Shown here one piece after another: positions 47,288 to 55,318 of a DNA stretch of 64,000 nt. The position numbers and the translations under genes were made by a program. Numbering within the stretch: the stretch's first letter is position 1; each line of letters opens with the position of its first letter. A model generated the notes under the pieces. The model was not told where the DNA came from. It saw nothing but the letters and a program-made list of their open reading frames with translations, and searched no databases. The DNA is from Crenobacter luteus (lineage in GTDB: Bacteria; Pseudomonadota; Gammaproteobacteria; Burkholderiales; Chromobacteriaceae): positions 20,030-84,029 of the forward strand of contig NZ_SLXG01000013.1 of the NCBI RefSeq assembly GCF_004345725.1. The letters run 5' to 3'.

Positions 47288-48328
47288 ATGCGCGACACTG
47301 CCGTACTCAAGGCGGACTACCTTCGCAACAATATCCGGTGGGGCTACCGCTGGGCGCTCTGGGCGGCGATCCTCTGGGGCGCCTGGTACATCCCCGGCAC
47401 GGCCGTCTGGTACGAGACGCCGTTCGCGTCCATGGACCTCGGCCAACCCGCCAACTTCCTGCTGGCCGCGGCGGTGATCACCGCCTTCCACTCCTGCCTC
47501 GTCGTGCTGTTCCAGCTCGTCTGGCTGGCCACGCTCGGCAAGCTCGGCGACTTTTTCCGCACGCTGGTGCAGTTCCGCCGCATTTCCAAGTGGTACTTCC
47601 TCGCCGCCATCGTCGGCGGCCTGATGGCCAACTTCGGCTCCTACCTCGCGATGGGCTACGTCGGCGCGGTGTTCGCCGCGGTCGCCGGCCTGATGTACCC
47701 GGTGGTCGGCTCGACCATGGCACGCCTCTGGTACAAGGAGCGCATCAGCGCGCGCGCCGCGCTCGGCATCGCGATCATCATCGGCGGCGGCGTCGCGATC
47801 TACGCGCCGGCGCTGGCCGGCGAGGTCGGGCAGGGCTCGGCGACCAGCTGGCTCGGCTACCTCGGCGGCGCGATGGCGGCGATAGGCTGGGGACTGGAAG
47901 GCGCGATCGTCGGCCGCGCGATGGACGTCACCGACCCCGACTGCGGCGTCACGGTGCGCTACGCGGCCGAGGCGATGTACTGGGTGTGCCTGGTGTTGCC
48001 GGCGGTCGCGCTCTTGACCCCGCTGCCGGTGCTCGACGTCGTCAAGGGCACGCTGAGCCCGGCGCCGCTGACCTGGCTGACCGTCGGCGCGATGAGCTTC
48101 GCCTTCTGCGCGGTCGCCTGGTACAAGTCCTTCCCGCTGATCGGCGTCGGCCGCGGCCAGGCGATCGGCGCCTTCTACGCGATGTTCGCGACGCTGTTCG
48201 CCGCCGCGTTCACGCTGAAATTCCCCGAGTGGTACTTCCTGATCGGCCTGGCGCTGGTCATCTTCGGCGGCTTCGTGATGGTGTCGGAGAAGGCCGAGAA
48301 CCTCGAAGTGATGCGCGCGGTCGGCTGA
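47288..48328 (+). CDS. DMT/EamA-like transporter of the quaternary-amine locus
   Basis: 346 residues with about ten membrane helices and two EamA-like halves: LWAAILWGAWYIPGTAVW at the start, AIIIGGGVAIYAP at the middle, and IGVGRGQAIGAFYAMFATLF then IGLALVIFGGFVMVSEKAE at the end. The ATG at 47288 has GGAGAG upstream; an earlier ATG at 47204 overlaps the palindrome and is rejected. No BCCT or ABC choline carrier is in the locus, so this protein may import or export the amine or a product. The direction is unknown. Confidence 0.75.
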   Translation: MRDTAVLKADYLRNNIRWGYRWALWAAILWGAWYIPGTAVWYETPFASMDLGQPANFLLAAAVITAFHSCLVVLFQLVWLATLGKLGDFFRTLVQFRRISKWYFLAAIVGGLMANFGSYLAMGYVGAVFAAVAGLMYPVVGSTMARLWYKERISARAALGIAIIIGGGVAIYAPALAGEVGQGSATSWLGYLGGAMAAIGWGLEGAIVGRAMDVTDPDCGVTVRYAAEAMYWVCLVLPAVALLTPLPVLDVVKGTLSPAPLTWLTVGAMSFAFCAVAWYKSFPLIGVGRGQAIGAFYAMFATLFAAAFTLKFPEWYFLIGLALVIFGGFVMVSEKAENLEVMRAVG

Positions 48329-48349
48329 CCGCCCAGAAGGAGACGAGCG

Positions 48350-48625
48350 ATGAAGATCCATATCAAAGGTTTCATCCTGCAGCAGCTGGCGGCCAGCCCG
48401 GGCCTGTGGGACACCGAGATCGGCCGGCGCGTGTGCGGCGAGTACGACAAGCCGGCCGGCGACTACTGGTTCGGCACCGTGCGCGCCTGCCTGGCCGACC
48501 TGAGCAGCGGCGGCCTGATCCAGGCGATAGAGGACAAGGTCGACGCCGCCAGCGGCAAGCTCTTGTTCAAGTACCGCGTCAGCGACTTCGGCCTGGTCCG
48601 CATGCGCCAGACCGGCCTCGCCTGA
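48350..48625 (+). CDS. 91-residue protein, possibly winged-helix, in the amine locus
   Basis: MKIHIKGFILQQLAASPGLWDTEI... Not recognised. The order of predicted helices and a GGLIQAIEDKVDAASGKLLFKYRVSDFG beta-hairpin resembles a PadR/MarR-like winged helix without an obvious DNA-contact motif. AAGGAG lies 8 nt before the ATG. It begins 21 bp after the transporter stop and precedes a microprotein and the reductase, so it is probably co-transcribed. Confidence 0.6.
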   Translation: MKIHIKGFILQQLAASPGLWDTEIGRRVCGEYDKPAGDYWFGTVRACLADLSSGGLIQAIEDKVDAASGKLLFKYRVSDFGLVRMRQTGLA

Positions 48626-48652
48626 ACCCGCCACCCGACGGAGACAAAGACC

Positions 48653-48763
48653 ATGAACGCCTACTGGGGTTATCCGGGCGCCGGCCTCTTGGCCATCGCC
48701 TTCATCGTCGCGCTGAGCCTGACCGCGCTCTACCACGCGCGCCACTACGCCAAACAGCTGTAA
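48653..48763 (+). CDS. 36-residue single-span membrane microprotein
   Basis: It starts MNAYWGYPGAGLL, has one hydrophobic helix (about residues 9-26) and ends in a basic HARHYAKQL tail, suggesting an N-out, C-in topology. GGAG lies 9 nt before the ATG at 48653. The position, between the 91-residue gene and the reductase with 27- and 50-bp gaps, suggests a subunit or regulator of the transporter or an anchor for the oxygenase system (inference). It is shorter than usual gene-calling limits. Confidence 0.55.
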   Translation: MNAYWGYPGAGLLAIAFIVALSLTALYHARHYAKQL

Positions 48764-48813
48764 ACCGGCCCGGCGGCGCCATCCAGCGCCGCCGGCCTGA
48801 ACGAGGCCTTGCC

Positions 48814-49761
48814 ATGAGCACCACGATTCCCGTCCGCGTCGAACGCATCGAACAACTCGCCACCGGCATCAAGCAGTTCACCCTGGTCGCGGCCGACGGC
48901 GGCGCGCTGCCGGCCTTCGAGAGCGGCAGCCACGTCGTCGTCCACATCGGCGAGCGCGCCAACGCCTACTCGCTGACCGGCGCGCTCTCCGACACGCGCC
49001 GCTACCGCATCAGCGTGCGGCGCGAGGAACAATCGCGCGGCGGCTCGCGCCATCTGCACGAGGCGGTCGCCGAGGGCGACACGCTGGCGATCTCGCCGCC
49101 TGCCAACCTGTTCGGCCTCGCCGACGCCGCGCCGCGCCACCTGTTGATCGCCGGCGGCATCGGCATCACGCCGTTCATGACCCACATCCAGACGCTCGAA
49201 GCGCGCGGCGACGACTTCGCGCTGCACTACTGTTTCCGCAACCGCCAGGGCGCGGCTTACCTCGACAGCCTGCCGCTGCTGCTGCCGGAAACCCGCCTGT
49301 CGCTGTACGAGAGCGAGCTCGGCCAACGTCTGGACATCGCCGCGCTGCTGGCCTGCCAGCCGGCCGGCACCCACGTCTACGTGTGCGGCCCGGCGCAGCT
49401 CAACGACGCGGTGATCTCCGCCGCGCGCGCGGCCGGCTGGAGCGGCGAGCGCATCCACCACGAGCAGTTCCGCAACGAGGTCGACACCGCCGGCGGCGCC
49501 TTCGAGGTGACGCTCGCCAGGAGCGGCATTCTGCTGACCGTCGGCGCCGACGACACGCTGCTGCGCGCGATCGAGAAGGCCGGCGTCAAGGTCGACTGCA
49601 TGTGCCGCGAGGGCGTGTGCGGCTCGTGCGAGACCGCCATCCTCGACGGCGAGGCCGACCACCGCGACGCCTACCTGTCCGACGCCGAAAAGGCCGCGCA
49701 AAAGACGATGATGCTGTGCGTATCGCGCGCCAAGGGCCGCCACTTGGTGCTCGACCTGTAA
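48814..49761 (+). CDS. Flavin/2Fe-2S reductase, CntB/YeaX/VanB type
   Basis: 315 residues in the order FMN domain (RANAYSLTGALSD flavin motif), NAD domain (LIAGGIGITPFM, VYVCGPAQLNDAV) and C-terminal plant-type ferredoxin (Cys264, Cys269, Cys272 in CREGVCGSC, and a later Cys in LCVSRA). This layout donates electrons from NADH to Rieske oxygenases. The only such oxygenase in the window is at 43.8-44.9 kb, so it is the probable partner. A decamer is at 49318-49327, and a parS-like site follows 4 bp after the stop. Confidence 0.88.
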   Translation: MSTTIPVRVERIEQLATGIKQFTLVAADGGALPAFESGSHVVVHIGERANAYSLTGALSDTRRYRISVRREEQSRGGSRHLHEAVAEGDTLAISPPANLFGLADAAPRHLLIAGGIGITPFMTHIQTLEARGDDFALHYCFRNRQGAAYLDSLPLLLPETRLSLYESELGQRLDIAALLACQPAGTHVYVCGPAQLNDAVISAARAAGWSGERIHHEQFRNEVDTAGGAFEVTLARSGILLTVGADDTLLRAIEKAGVKVDCMCREGVCGSCETAILDGEADHRDAYLSDAEKAAQKTMMLCVSRAKGRHLVLDL

Positions 49762-49765
49762 CGCG

Positions 49766-49779
49766 GTTCCACGTGAAAC
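49766..49779. promoter_or_regulatory. parS-like palindrome 6 (GTTCCACGTGAAAC)
   Basis: Identical to the site at 39986-39999. It is placed the same way, between a stop codon and the terminator of the operon. Confidence 0.75.
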
Positions 49780-49808
49780 GATAACGCCCCGCAACGCGGG
49801 GCGTTATC
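49780..49808 (+). terminator. Terminator after the reductase gene
   Basis: A 13-bp perfect stem (49780-49792 with 49796-49808) and an AAC loop. Only a weak T-rich tail follows. Confidence 0.8.
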
Positions 49809-49882
49809 GTCTTGCCGACACGGCTCGCTTCTGGCTTTGCCATCGCGGTGCGCGCTGCGTTCCGAAGCCGGACGCCGCCTCA

Positions 49883-50002
49883 GCCGGCCTCGGCGCGGTC
49901 TGGCTGCTGGGCGAGCCGCTGACCGTCTGGCTGGTGGCCGGCCTCGCCGCGGTGACGCTCGGCGCCTTCCTCGCCGCCCGCCCGCAAGCGGCGAAGGTTT
50001 GA
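49883..50002 (+). pseudogene. C-terminal remnant of an EamA/DMT transporter
   Basis: The frame ending TGA at 50000-50002 reads SAGLGAVWLLGEPLTVWLVAG followed by LAAVTLGAFLAARP. This is the typical last helix pair of EamA transporters, including the glycine-glutamate-proline of the final repeat. No start codon or upstream half exists: the frame continues into the terminator hairpin. About 40 codons survive. It is distinct in sequence from the DMT transporter at 47.3 kb, so it records the loss of another transporter gene. Confidence 0.6.
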
Positions 50003-50035
50003 CCGTTTCTCATCCCCACGAAGAAAGGAAGCCCG

Positions 50036-50239
50036 ATGCCCTACGTCAACATCAAGATCACCCGCGAAGGCGCGAGCGCCGAGCAAAAAGCCGAGCTGAT
50101 CGCCGGCGTGACCGAGCTGCTGCGCAAGACGCTGAACAAGAACCCGGCCACCACCGTGGTGGTGATCGACGAGGTCGACACCGACAACTGGGGCATAGGC
50201 GGCGAGAGCGTCACCGTGCGGCGCGCGCGCGGGCAGTAA
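50036..50239 (+). CDS. 4-oxalocrotonate tautomerase family protein
   Basis: 67 residues. After removal of Met the catalytic Pro1 is exposed (MPYVNIKITREGASAEQKAELIAGVTELL), and the usual arginine (Arg11 region) and hydrophobic C-terminal segment (TTVVVIDEVDTDNWGIGGESV) are present. The family forms hexamers that tautomerise 2-hydroxymuconate-like acids. No aromatic-degradation genes adjoin it, so the substrate is open. AAGGAAG precedes the ATG. Confidence 0.88.
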   Translation: MPYVNIKITREGASAEQKAELIAGVTELLRKTLNKNPATTVVVIDEVDTDNWGIGGESVTVRRARGQ

Positions 50240-50262
50240 GCGCCGGTCGGCTCGCGAAAGAA

Positions 50263-50307
50263 AAAAAGGTTGGCCGAGCCCCGAGAAAGGGCTCGGCCAA
50301 CCTTTTT
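50263..50307. terminator. Bidirectional terminator with paired decamer copies
   Basis: A 19-bp perfect stem (50263-50281 with 50289-50307), with A5 and T5 at its ends and a 7-nt loop. The decamers are at 50269-50278 and 50292-50301. It separates the tautomerase gene from convergent hemL. Confidence 0.93.
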
Positions 50308-50325
50308 GGCGTGACCGGCGCGGGC

Positions 50326-51603
50326 TTAGACGCGCGAGAGCGCGCGGCGCGCCGCGTCGACGGTGGCGGCGATGTCCTCGTCGCTGTGCGCGATCGACAC
50401 GAAACCCGCCTCGTAGGCCGACGGCGCCAGGTAGACGCCCTCGTCGAGCATCGCGTGGAAGAAGCGGTTGAAGCGCTCGCGGTCGGACGCGGTGACGTCG
50501 GCGAAGCGTTGCGGCACCGCGTCGCTGAAGTAGACGCCGAACATGCCGCCGACCGAGTCGGCGCACATCGGCACGCCGGCGTCGCGCGCGGCGGCGGCCA
50601 GGCCCTCGGCCAACTTGGCGGTGCGCGCCGACAGCGTCTCGTAGAAGCCCGGCTGCTGGACGATGTTCAGCGTCGCCAGCCCGGCGGCGACCGCCAGCGG
50701 GTTGCCCGACAGCGTGCCGGCCTGGTAGACCGGGCCGAGCGGCGCGATCTTGCCCATCACGTCGGCGCGGCCGCCGAAAGCCGCCAGCGGCATGCCGCCG
50801 CCGACCACCTTGCCCAACGTGGTCAGGTCCGGCCGGATGCCGTGCAGGCCCTGCGCGCAGCCGAGGCCGACGCGGAAGCCCGTCATCACCTCGTCGTAGA
50901 TCAACAGCGCGCCGTGCTTTTCGGTCAGACCGCGCAGCGCGGCGAGGAATTCGGCGCTCGGCTTGATCAGGTTCATGTTGCCGGCGATCGGCTCGAGGAT
51001 CACGCAGGCGATGGTGTCGCCGATCTGCGCGAAGGTGTTCGCCAGCTGCTCGACGTTGTTGTACTCCAGCACCAGCGTGTGCTTGGAGAAGTCGGCCGGC
51101 ACGCCGGCCGAGCTCGGGTTGCCGAAGGTCAACAGGCCGGAGCCGGCCTTGACCAAGAGCGAGTCCGAATGGCCGTGGTAGCAGCCCTCGAACTTGACGA
51201 TGGCGTCGCGGCTGGTGAAGCCGCGCGCGAGGCGAATCGCGCTCATGGTCGCCTCGGTGCCCGACGACACCAGCCGCACCTGTTCGATCGACGGCAAAAG
51301 CTTGCAGATTTCCTCGGCGATGGTGATCTCGCCCTCGGTCGGCGCGCCGAACGACAGGCCGAAGTCGGCGGCGGCCTTGACCGCGTCGATGACCTCGCGG
51401 CGCGCGTGGCCGACGATGGCCGGGCCCCAGGAGCCGATGTAGTCGATGTAGCGCTTGTCGTCGGCGTCCCAGAAGTAGGCGCCCTCGGCGCGCTTGACGA
51501 AGCGCGGCGTGCCGCCGACCGAGCCGAAGGCGCGCACCGGCGAGTTCACGCCGCCGGGAATGTGCGCCTTGGCGCGGTCGAACAGGGATTCGTTGCGGTT
51601 CAT
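50326..51603 (-). CDS. hemL: Glutamate-1-semialdehyde 2,1-aminomutase
   Basis: 425 residues. This PLP enzyme makes 5-aminolevulinate, after HemA, in the C5 heme pathway. Seen: [24 protein letters not shown], the [16 protein letters not shown] phosphate-binding loop, [27 protein letters not shown] and the Schiff-base lysine in [11 protein letters not shown]. Start at 51603 ([11 protein letters not shown]); the frame reaches 51624. A decamer at 50605-50614 lies within it. Confidence 0.96.
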   Translation of the reverse strand: MNRNESLFDRAKAHIPGGVNSPVRAFGSVGGTPRFVKRAEGAYFWDADDKRYIDYIGSWGPAIVGHARREVIDAVKAAADFGLSFGAPTEGEITIAEEICKLLPSIEQVRLVSSGTEATMSAIRLARGFTSRDAIVKFEGCYHGHSDSLLVKAGSGLLTFGNPSSAGVPADFSKHTLVLEYNNVEQLANTFAQIGDTIACVILEPIAGNMNLIKPSAEFLAALRGLTEKHGALLIYDEVMTGFRVGLGCAQGLHGIRPDLTTLGKVVGGGMPLAAFGGRADVMGKIAPLGPVYQAGTLSGNPLAVAAGLATLNIVQQPGFYETLSARTAKLAEGLAAAARDAGVPMCADSVGGMFGVYFSDAVPQRFADVTASDRERFNRFFHAMLDEGVYLAPSAYEAGFVSIAHSDEDIAATVDAARRALSRV

Positions 51604-51657
51604 GGTGTCAGGCCTTGCGATCAATAAACGTCGGTAAACGGACGAGGTTGGCCGAGC

Positions 51658-52125
51658 CTATTTCGGCCAGCGGCGGTACGGGTTCTGGCTGAGATACGCG
51701 TTGGTGAAGCGGCCGTCGTGCGTGACCTCTTCGCCCAGCCAGTCGGGGCGGACGAACTCGGTCGCCTCGTCGGGCAGCTCGATCTCGGCGACCAGGAGGC
51801 CGGCGTTCTCGCCGAAGAACTCGTCGACCTCCCACAGGTGGCCGGCGTGGGTGATCTTGTAGCGGATCTTCTCGACCACCATCGGGCAGGCGGCGTCCAT
51901 CAGCGCCTCGGCGTCGGCGCGCGGGATCGCGTACTCGAACTCGTGGCGGCTCATCGCGCTGACCTGGCTCTTGATCGTCAGCCACGCGTCGTCGCCGACC
52001 ACGCGCACGCGCACGGTGCGCGCCGGGTCGACCGACAGATAGCCCTGACGGTAGCGCTGCCCTTCGGCCAGGTCACGCCAGCTCTCGTCCTTGACCAGGA
52101 AACGGCGTTCGATTTCCATCGCCAT
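51658..52125 (-). CDS. CYTH / triphosphate tunnel metalloenzyme
   Basis: 155 residues. The metal-binding N-terminal motif is MEIERRFLV, followed by tunnel strands with alternating charged residues (RQGYLSVDP, RVRVVGDDAWLTIKS, EFEYAIP, VEKIRYKI, WEVDEFFGENAGLLVAEIELP). It resembles the Nitrosomonas TTM, which hydrolyses inorganic tripolyphosphate. The C-terminal GEEVTHDGRFTNAYLSQNP is also conserved. Start at 52125 (MAMEIERR); GAGG lies upstream. It begins 19 bp after the hemJ-like stop. Confidence 0.88.
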   Translation of the reverse strand: MAMEIERRFLVKDESWRDLAEGQRYRQGYLSVDPARTVRVRVVGDDAWLTIKSQVSAMSRHEFEYAIPRADAEALMDAACPMVVEKIRYKITHAGHLWEVDEFFGENAGLLVAEIELPDEATEFVRPDWLGEEVTHDGRFTNAYLSQNPYRRWPK

Positions 52126-52144
52126 GCTGTGACATCCTCAAGAT

Positions 52145-52561
52145 TCAAAACGGTTTGGCGACCACCAGGTAGATCACCGCGAACATCGCCAGCACCGGCA
52201 CCTCGTTGAACACGCGGAACCAGCGCTGGCCGTGCCGGTTGCGACCGGCGGCGAAGGCGGCCAGCAGGCGGCCGCACCAGGCATGGTAGCCGATCAGGCC
52301 GGCGACCAGGGCGAGCTTGGCGTGCAGCCAGCCGCCGGAAAAGCCGAAGCCGACCATCAACCACAGGCCCAGGCCGACCGCCAGCGCCGCCAGCGGCGTC
52401 ATGAAGCGGAACAGCTTGCGCGCCATCAGGAGCAGCCTGTCGCGTTCGGGCCCGGTCTCGGCCAGCGCGAGGTTCACGAAGATGCGCGGCAGGTAGAACA
52501 GGCCGGCGAACCACGACACGACGAAGCCGATGTGCAGCGTCTTGAGCAAAGCGTAGGACAT
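52145..52561 (-). CDS. hemJ: HemJ-type protoporphyrinogen IX oxidase (UPF0093)
   Basis: 138 residues with four membrane helices. The HemJ hallmark LHIGFVVSWFAGLFYLPRIFVN at the N-terminus contains the conserved histidine, and a second conserved region is GGWLHAKLALVAGLIGYH. HemJ oxidises protoporphyrinogen IX, the penultimate heme step, in bacteria without HemG or HemY. It lies 541 bp upstream of hemL, in the run hemJ-CYTH-hemL, which supports a heme role. CopD-like proteins are the main alternative. Confidence 0.8.
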   Translation of the reverse strand: MSYALLKTLHIGFVVSWFAGLFYLPRIFVNLALAETGPERDRLLLMARKLFRFMTPLAALAVGLGLWLMVGFGFSGGWLHAKLALVAGLIGYHAWCGRLLAAFAAGRNRHGQRWFRVFNEVPVLAMFAVIYLVVAKPF

Positions 52562-52580
52562 GCGGTCTTTCCGGAAGACA

Positions 52581-52602
52581 CGCGGCCACCGAAGTGGCCG
52601 CG
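52581..52602 (-). terminator. Hairpin after the M48 protease gene
   Basis: A 9-bp perfect GC stem (52581-52589 with 52594-52602) and a CGAA loop. It abuts the parS-like site at 52602-52615, in the 58-bp gap before hemJ. No T-run. Confidence 0.55.
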
Positions 52603-52615
52603 TTTCACGTGAAAC
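52602..52615. promoter_or_regulatory. parS-like palindrome 7 (GTTTCACGTGAAAC)
   Basis: A perfect palindrome, extending to 16 bp with flanking C and G, 4 bp beyond the M48 protease stop codon. Confidence 0.8.
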
Positions 52616-52619
52616 GGCG

Positions 52620-53435
52620 TCAGCGGGCCGCGCGCGCGCGCTGGTACAGCGGCATCACCGCCGGCAGGTTCTGGCGCAGGTTCGCGATACGGTTGTTGCC
52701 GCTCGGGTGGGTGCTGAAAAAGTCGGACCGGTCGCCGGCGCCCGACTGGCGGTTCATCTTCTCCCACACGCTGACCGCCGCTTCCGGGTTGTAGCCGGCG
52801 CGCGCCATCAGTTCCATGCCCATCACGTCGGCTTCGGTTTCCATCGAGCGCGAGAACGGCAGCGACACGCCGACCTGGCTGACGAAGTCGACCACGCTGG
52901 CGGTGCCGCCGCTGATCTTGCCCAGCTGCAGCGCCAGCGACAGGCCCTGCTGCTTGACGAATTCCTGCGAGATCTGCTCGCGGCTGTGCTCCCTGAGCGC
53001 GTGCGCGATCTCGTGGCCGATCACCGCCGCCAGCTCGTCGTCGGTGAGCTTGAGCTTGTCGATCAGGCCGGTGTAGACGGCGATCTTGCCGCCCGGCATG
53101 CAGTAGGCGTTCAGTTCCGGGCTGCTGAGCACGTTGACTTCCCACGGCCAGCCGCGCGCGTCGGCGCGGAACACGCCGACCTGCGCGATCAGCCGGTTCG
53201 AGATCGCCTTGACGCGGCGGGTCTGGACGGCGTCGCGGTTCAGCGCGCCGGCGCTCTTGGCCTTGGACAGCTCCTGAGCGTAGGCGAGCGCCGCGCCGCG
53301 GTTGACCTCGTCGGGCGACACCAGCAAGAGCTGCGAGCGGTTGCTGCCGGTCGCGCCGCCGGCCGTGCTGCTCGTGCAGCCGGTGCCCAGCGCTGCCACC
53401 GCGAGCGCGGCCAGCAGATAGGTACGCATGGTCAT
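52620..53435 (-). CDS. Outer-membrane-type lipoprotein M48 metalloprotease (LoiP/YggG-like)
   Basis: 271 residues. A lipoprotein signal peptide with lipobox LGTGC (Cys20) precedes an M48 catalytic domain: the zinc motif HEIAHALREHSREQ, the third ligand in MEMETEAD-like SMETEADVMG, and STHPSGNNRIANL. It probably degrades misfolded envelope proteins. The start at 53435 has GGAGG 8 nt upstream. It is single, with a hairpin and a parS-like site downstream. Confidence 0.9.
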   Translation of the reverse strand: MTMRTYLLAALAVAALGTGCTSSTAGGATGSNRSQLLLVSPDEVNRGAALAYAQELSKAKSAGALNRDAVQTRRVKAISNRLIAQVGVFRADARGWPWEVNVLSSPELNAYCMPGGKIAVYTGLIDKLKLTDDELAAVIGHEIAHALREHSREQISQEFVKQQGLSLALQLGKISGGTASVVDFVSQVGVSLPFSRSMETEADVMGMELMARAGYNPEAAVSVWEKMNRQSGAGDRSDFFSTHPSGNNRIANLRQNLPAVMPLYQRARAAR

Positions 53436-53490
53436 GGCAATATCCTCCGGTTTTTCGTTCAAGAACGCCGCCCCGCCGCCGGGGCCGGGC

Positions 53491-53655
53491 TCAGATCTCC
53501 ACCATCTCGAAGTCTTCCTTGCGCGCGCCGCAGTCCGGGCAGGTCCAGTTCATCGGCACGTCTTCCCAGCGGGTGCCCGGCGCGATATCGTCTTCCGGGC
53601 GACCGGCTTCCTCGTCGTAGATAAAGCCGCAAATCAGGCACATCCAGGTGCGCAT
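53491..53655 (-). CDS. rubA: Rubredoxin
   Basis: 54 residues. The four iron-ligand cysteines are Cys6, Cys9, Cys39 and Cys42 (MCLICGF and [12 protein letters not shown]), with the conserved [17 protein letters not shown]. This small one-electron carrier usually serves alkane hydroxylase, oxidative-stress enzymes or cytochrome-oxidase assembly. Start at 53655 (MRTWM), with GGAGG upstream. It is divergent from thiD. Confidence 0.95.
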   Translation of the reverse strand: MRTWMCLICGFIYDEEAGRPEDDIAPGTRWEDVPMNWTCPDCGARKEDFEMVEI

Positions 53656-53718
53656 CCATCCCTCCACGGGTCGGTTAGAATAAGGGCATTGTAGCCACAG
53701 AACCCGCGAGGATAAGCC

Positions 53719-54549
53719 TTGAGCACGCCCCCTGTCACGCCCCCGATTGTGATGACCCTCGCCGGCTCCGACCCGACCGGCGGCGCCGGTCTGCAGGCCG
53801 ATCTGCTGACCCTGGCCAGCCTCGGCTGCCACCCGCTGTCGGTAGTGACCGCGGTCACCGTCCAGGATTCCAGCGGCGTCACCGACTTCCTGGTGATGGA
53901 CGCCGAATGGGTCGTCGACCAGGCGCGCGCCCTGCTGGAGGACATGAAGGTGTCCGCGTTCAAGGTCGGCATGATAGGCAGCGTCGAGAACGTCGCCGCG
54001 ATCGCCGAGGTGGTGTCCGACTACCCGGAGATTCCGCTGATCGTCGACCCGGTGCTCGCCTCCGGCGGCGGCCACGCCTTCGCCGACGAGGACCTGATCG
54101 CCGCCTTCCGCGAGATGATCCTGCCGCAGACCACCATCGTCACGCCCAACAGCATCGAGGCGCGCCGGCTGGCCGCCAACGACCCGGACGAGGAGGACGG
54201 CCTCGAGCTGGCGCTGGCCGCCGAACGGATGACGCAGCTCGGCTGCGAATACGTGCTCGTCACCGGCACGCACGAGAACACCCGCGTCGTCACCAACACC
54301 CTGTACGACAGCCAGGGCCAGGTGCGCGCCGACAGCTGGGAGCGCCTGCCGGGCAGCTACCACGGCTCCGGCTGCACGCTCGCCTCGGCGATCGCCGGCA
54401 TGATCGCCTCGGGCAGCAGCGTCGCCGAGGCGGTGCGCGAGGCGCAGGACTACACCTATCAGACCCTCAAACACGCGTTCCGCCCGGGCATGGGCCAGTT
54501 CATCCCCGACCGGCTGTTCTGGGCGCGCAAGGAAAACGACGATGACTAA
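53719..54549 (+). CDS. thiD: Hydroxymethylpyrimidine/phosphomethylpyrimidine kinase ThiD
   Basis: 276 residues, apparently starting with TTG at 53719 (read MSTPPVTPP), preceded by GAGGA. It phosphorylates HMP and HMP-P for thiamine synthesis. Seen: the substrate motif [27 protein letters not shown], the DPVLASGGG loop, [10 protein letters not shown] and the ATP-binding [15 protein letters not shown]. It overlaps thiE by 8 bp. No TPP riboswitch is seen before it, unlike thiC at the right edge. Confidence 0.93.
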   Translation: MSTPPVTPPIVMTLAGSDPTGGAGLQADLLTLASLGCHPLSVVTAVTVQDSSGVTDFLVMDAEWVVDQARALLEDMKVSAFKVGMIGSVENVAAIAEVVSDYPEIPLIVDPVLASGGGHAFADEDLIAAFREMILPQTTIVTPNSIEARRLAANDPDEEDGLELALAAERMTQLGCEYVLVTGTHENTRVVTNTLYDSQGQVRADSWERLPGSYHGSGCTLASAIAGMIASGSSVAEAVREAQDYTYQTLKHAFRPGMGQFIPDRLFWARKENDDD

Positions 54550-55159
54550 ACCCTTTGGCGGCCTGTACGCGATCACGCCGGACACCGCCGACACCCGCGG
54601 ACTGTTGAGCCGTACCCGCGCCATCCTCGCAGGCGGCGCGGCCATCTTGCAGTACCGCAACAAGAGCAGCGACGCGGCGCTGCGACGCGAGCAAGGCCTG
54701 GGCCTGCTGGCGCTGTGCCGCGAACACGGCGCGATCTTCCTCGTCAACGACGACGTCGAGCTCGCCCGCGCGCTCGGCGCCGACGGCGTGCACGTCGGCC
54801 GCGACGACGCCGGTATCGCCGACGCGCGCCGCGTGCTCGGCGCGAACGCCATCGTCGGCGCCTCGTGCTACGACAAGATCGAACTGGCCGAGGCGGCCGT
54901 AGCACGAGGCGCCAGCTACGTCGCCTTCGGCGCGGTGTTCGCCTCCAGCGTCAAACCCGAGGCGGCGCGCGCGCCCTTGAGCCTGTTCGCCGCCGCCAAG
55001 CGCCTCGCGGTGCCGAGCGTCGCGATCGGCGGCATCTCGCCGGCCAACGCGCGCCAGGTGGTCGAGGCCGGCGCCGACGCGATCTCGCTGATCTCGGCGC
55101 TGTACGACGCGGCCGACCCGACCGCCGTCGCCCGCGAGCTCGCCGCGCTGTACCGTTGA
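54542..55159 (+). CDS. thiE: Thiamine-phosphate synthase ThiE
   Basis: 205 residues. It joins HMP-PP and the thiazole phosphate. Seen: [80 protein letters not shown] and the [28 protein letters not shown] phosphate-binding end. The start overlaps the thiD 3' end, so they are translationally coupled. It is followed by a strong repeat-derived terminator. Confidence 0.95.
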   Translation: MTKPFGGLYAITPDTADTRGLLSRTRAILAGGAAILQYRNKSSDAALRREQGLGLLALCREHGAIFLVNDDVELARALGADGVHVGRDDAGIADARRVLGANAIVGASCYDKIELAEAAVARGASYVAFGAVFASSVKPEAARAPLSLFAAAKRLAVPSVAIGGISPANARQVVEAGADAISLISALYDAADPTAVARELAALYR

Positions 55160-55180
55160 GCCGTCCCGGCCCGACAAGCC

Positions 55181-55225
55181 AAAAAGGTTGGCCGAGCTTC
55201 GTCCGAGGCTCGGCCAACCTTTTTT
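55181..55225. terminator. Bidirectional terminator with paired decamer copies
   Basis: A 17-bp perfect stem (55181-55197 region with 55208-55224), with A5 and T6 at its ends. The decamers are at 55187-55196 and 55209-55218. It lies between thiE and the convergent Trp-rich gene. Confidence 0.93.
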
Positions 55226-55318
55226 CGTTTTTCCGCTCCCCGATGCGCCGGGGCGACCCGACGCCAAACTGTGGCGGGGCGCAGAATCCGGCGCGCGCCA
55301 TGCACCCGCCCATGGTCT

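Noticed and set aside
49804..50019. A 71-codon minus-strand frame downstream of the reductase
   Set aside because: No ribosome site or family match; the plus strand here carries a recognisable EamA remnant instead.
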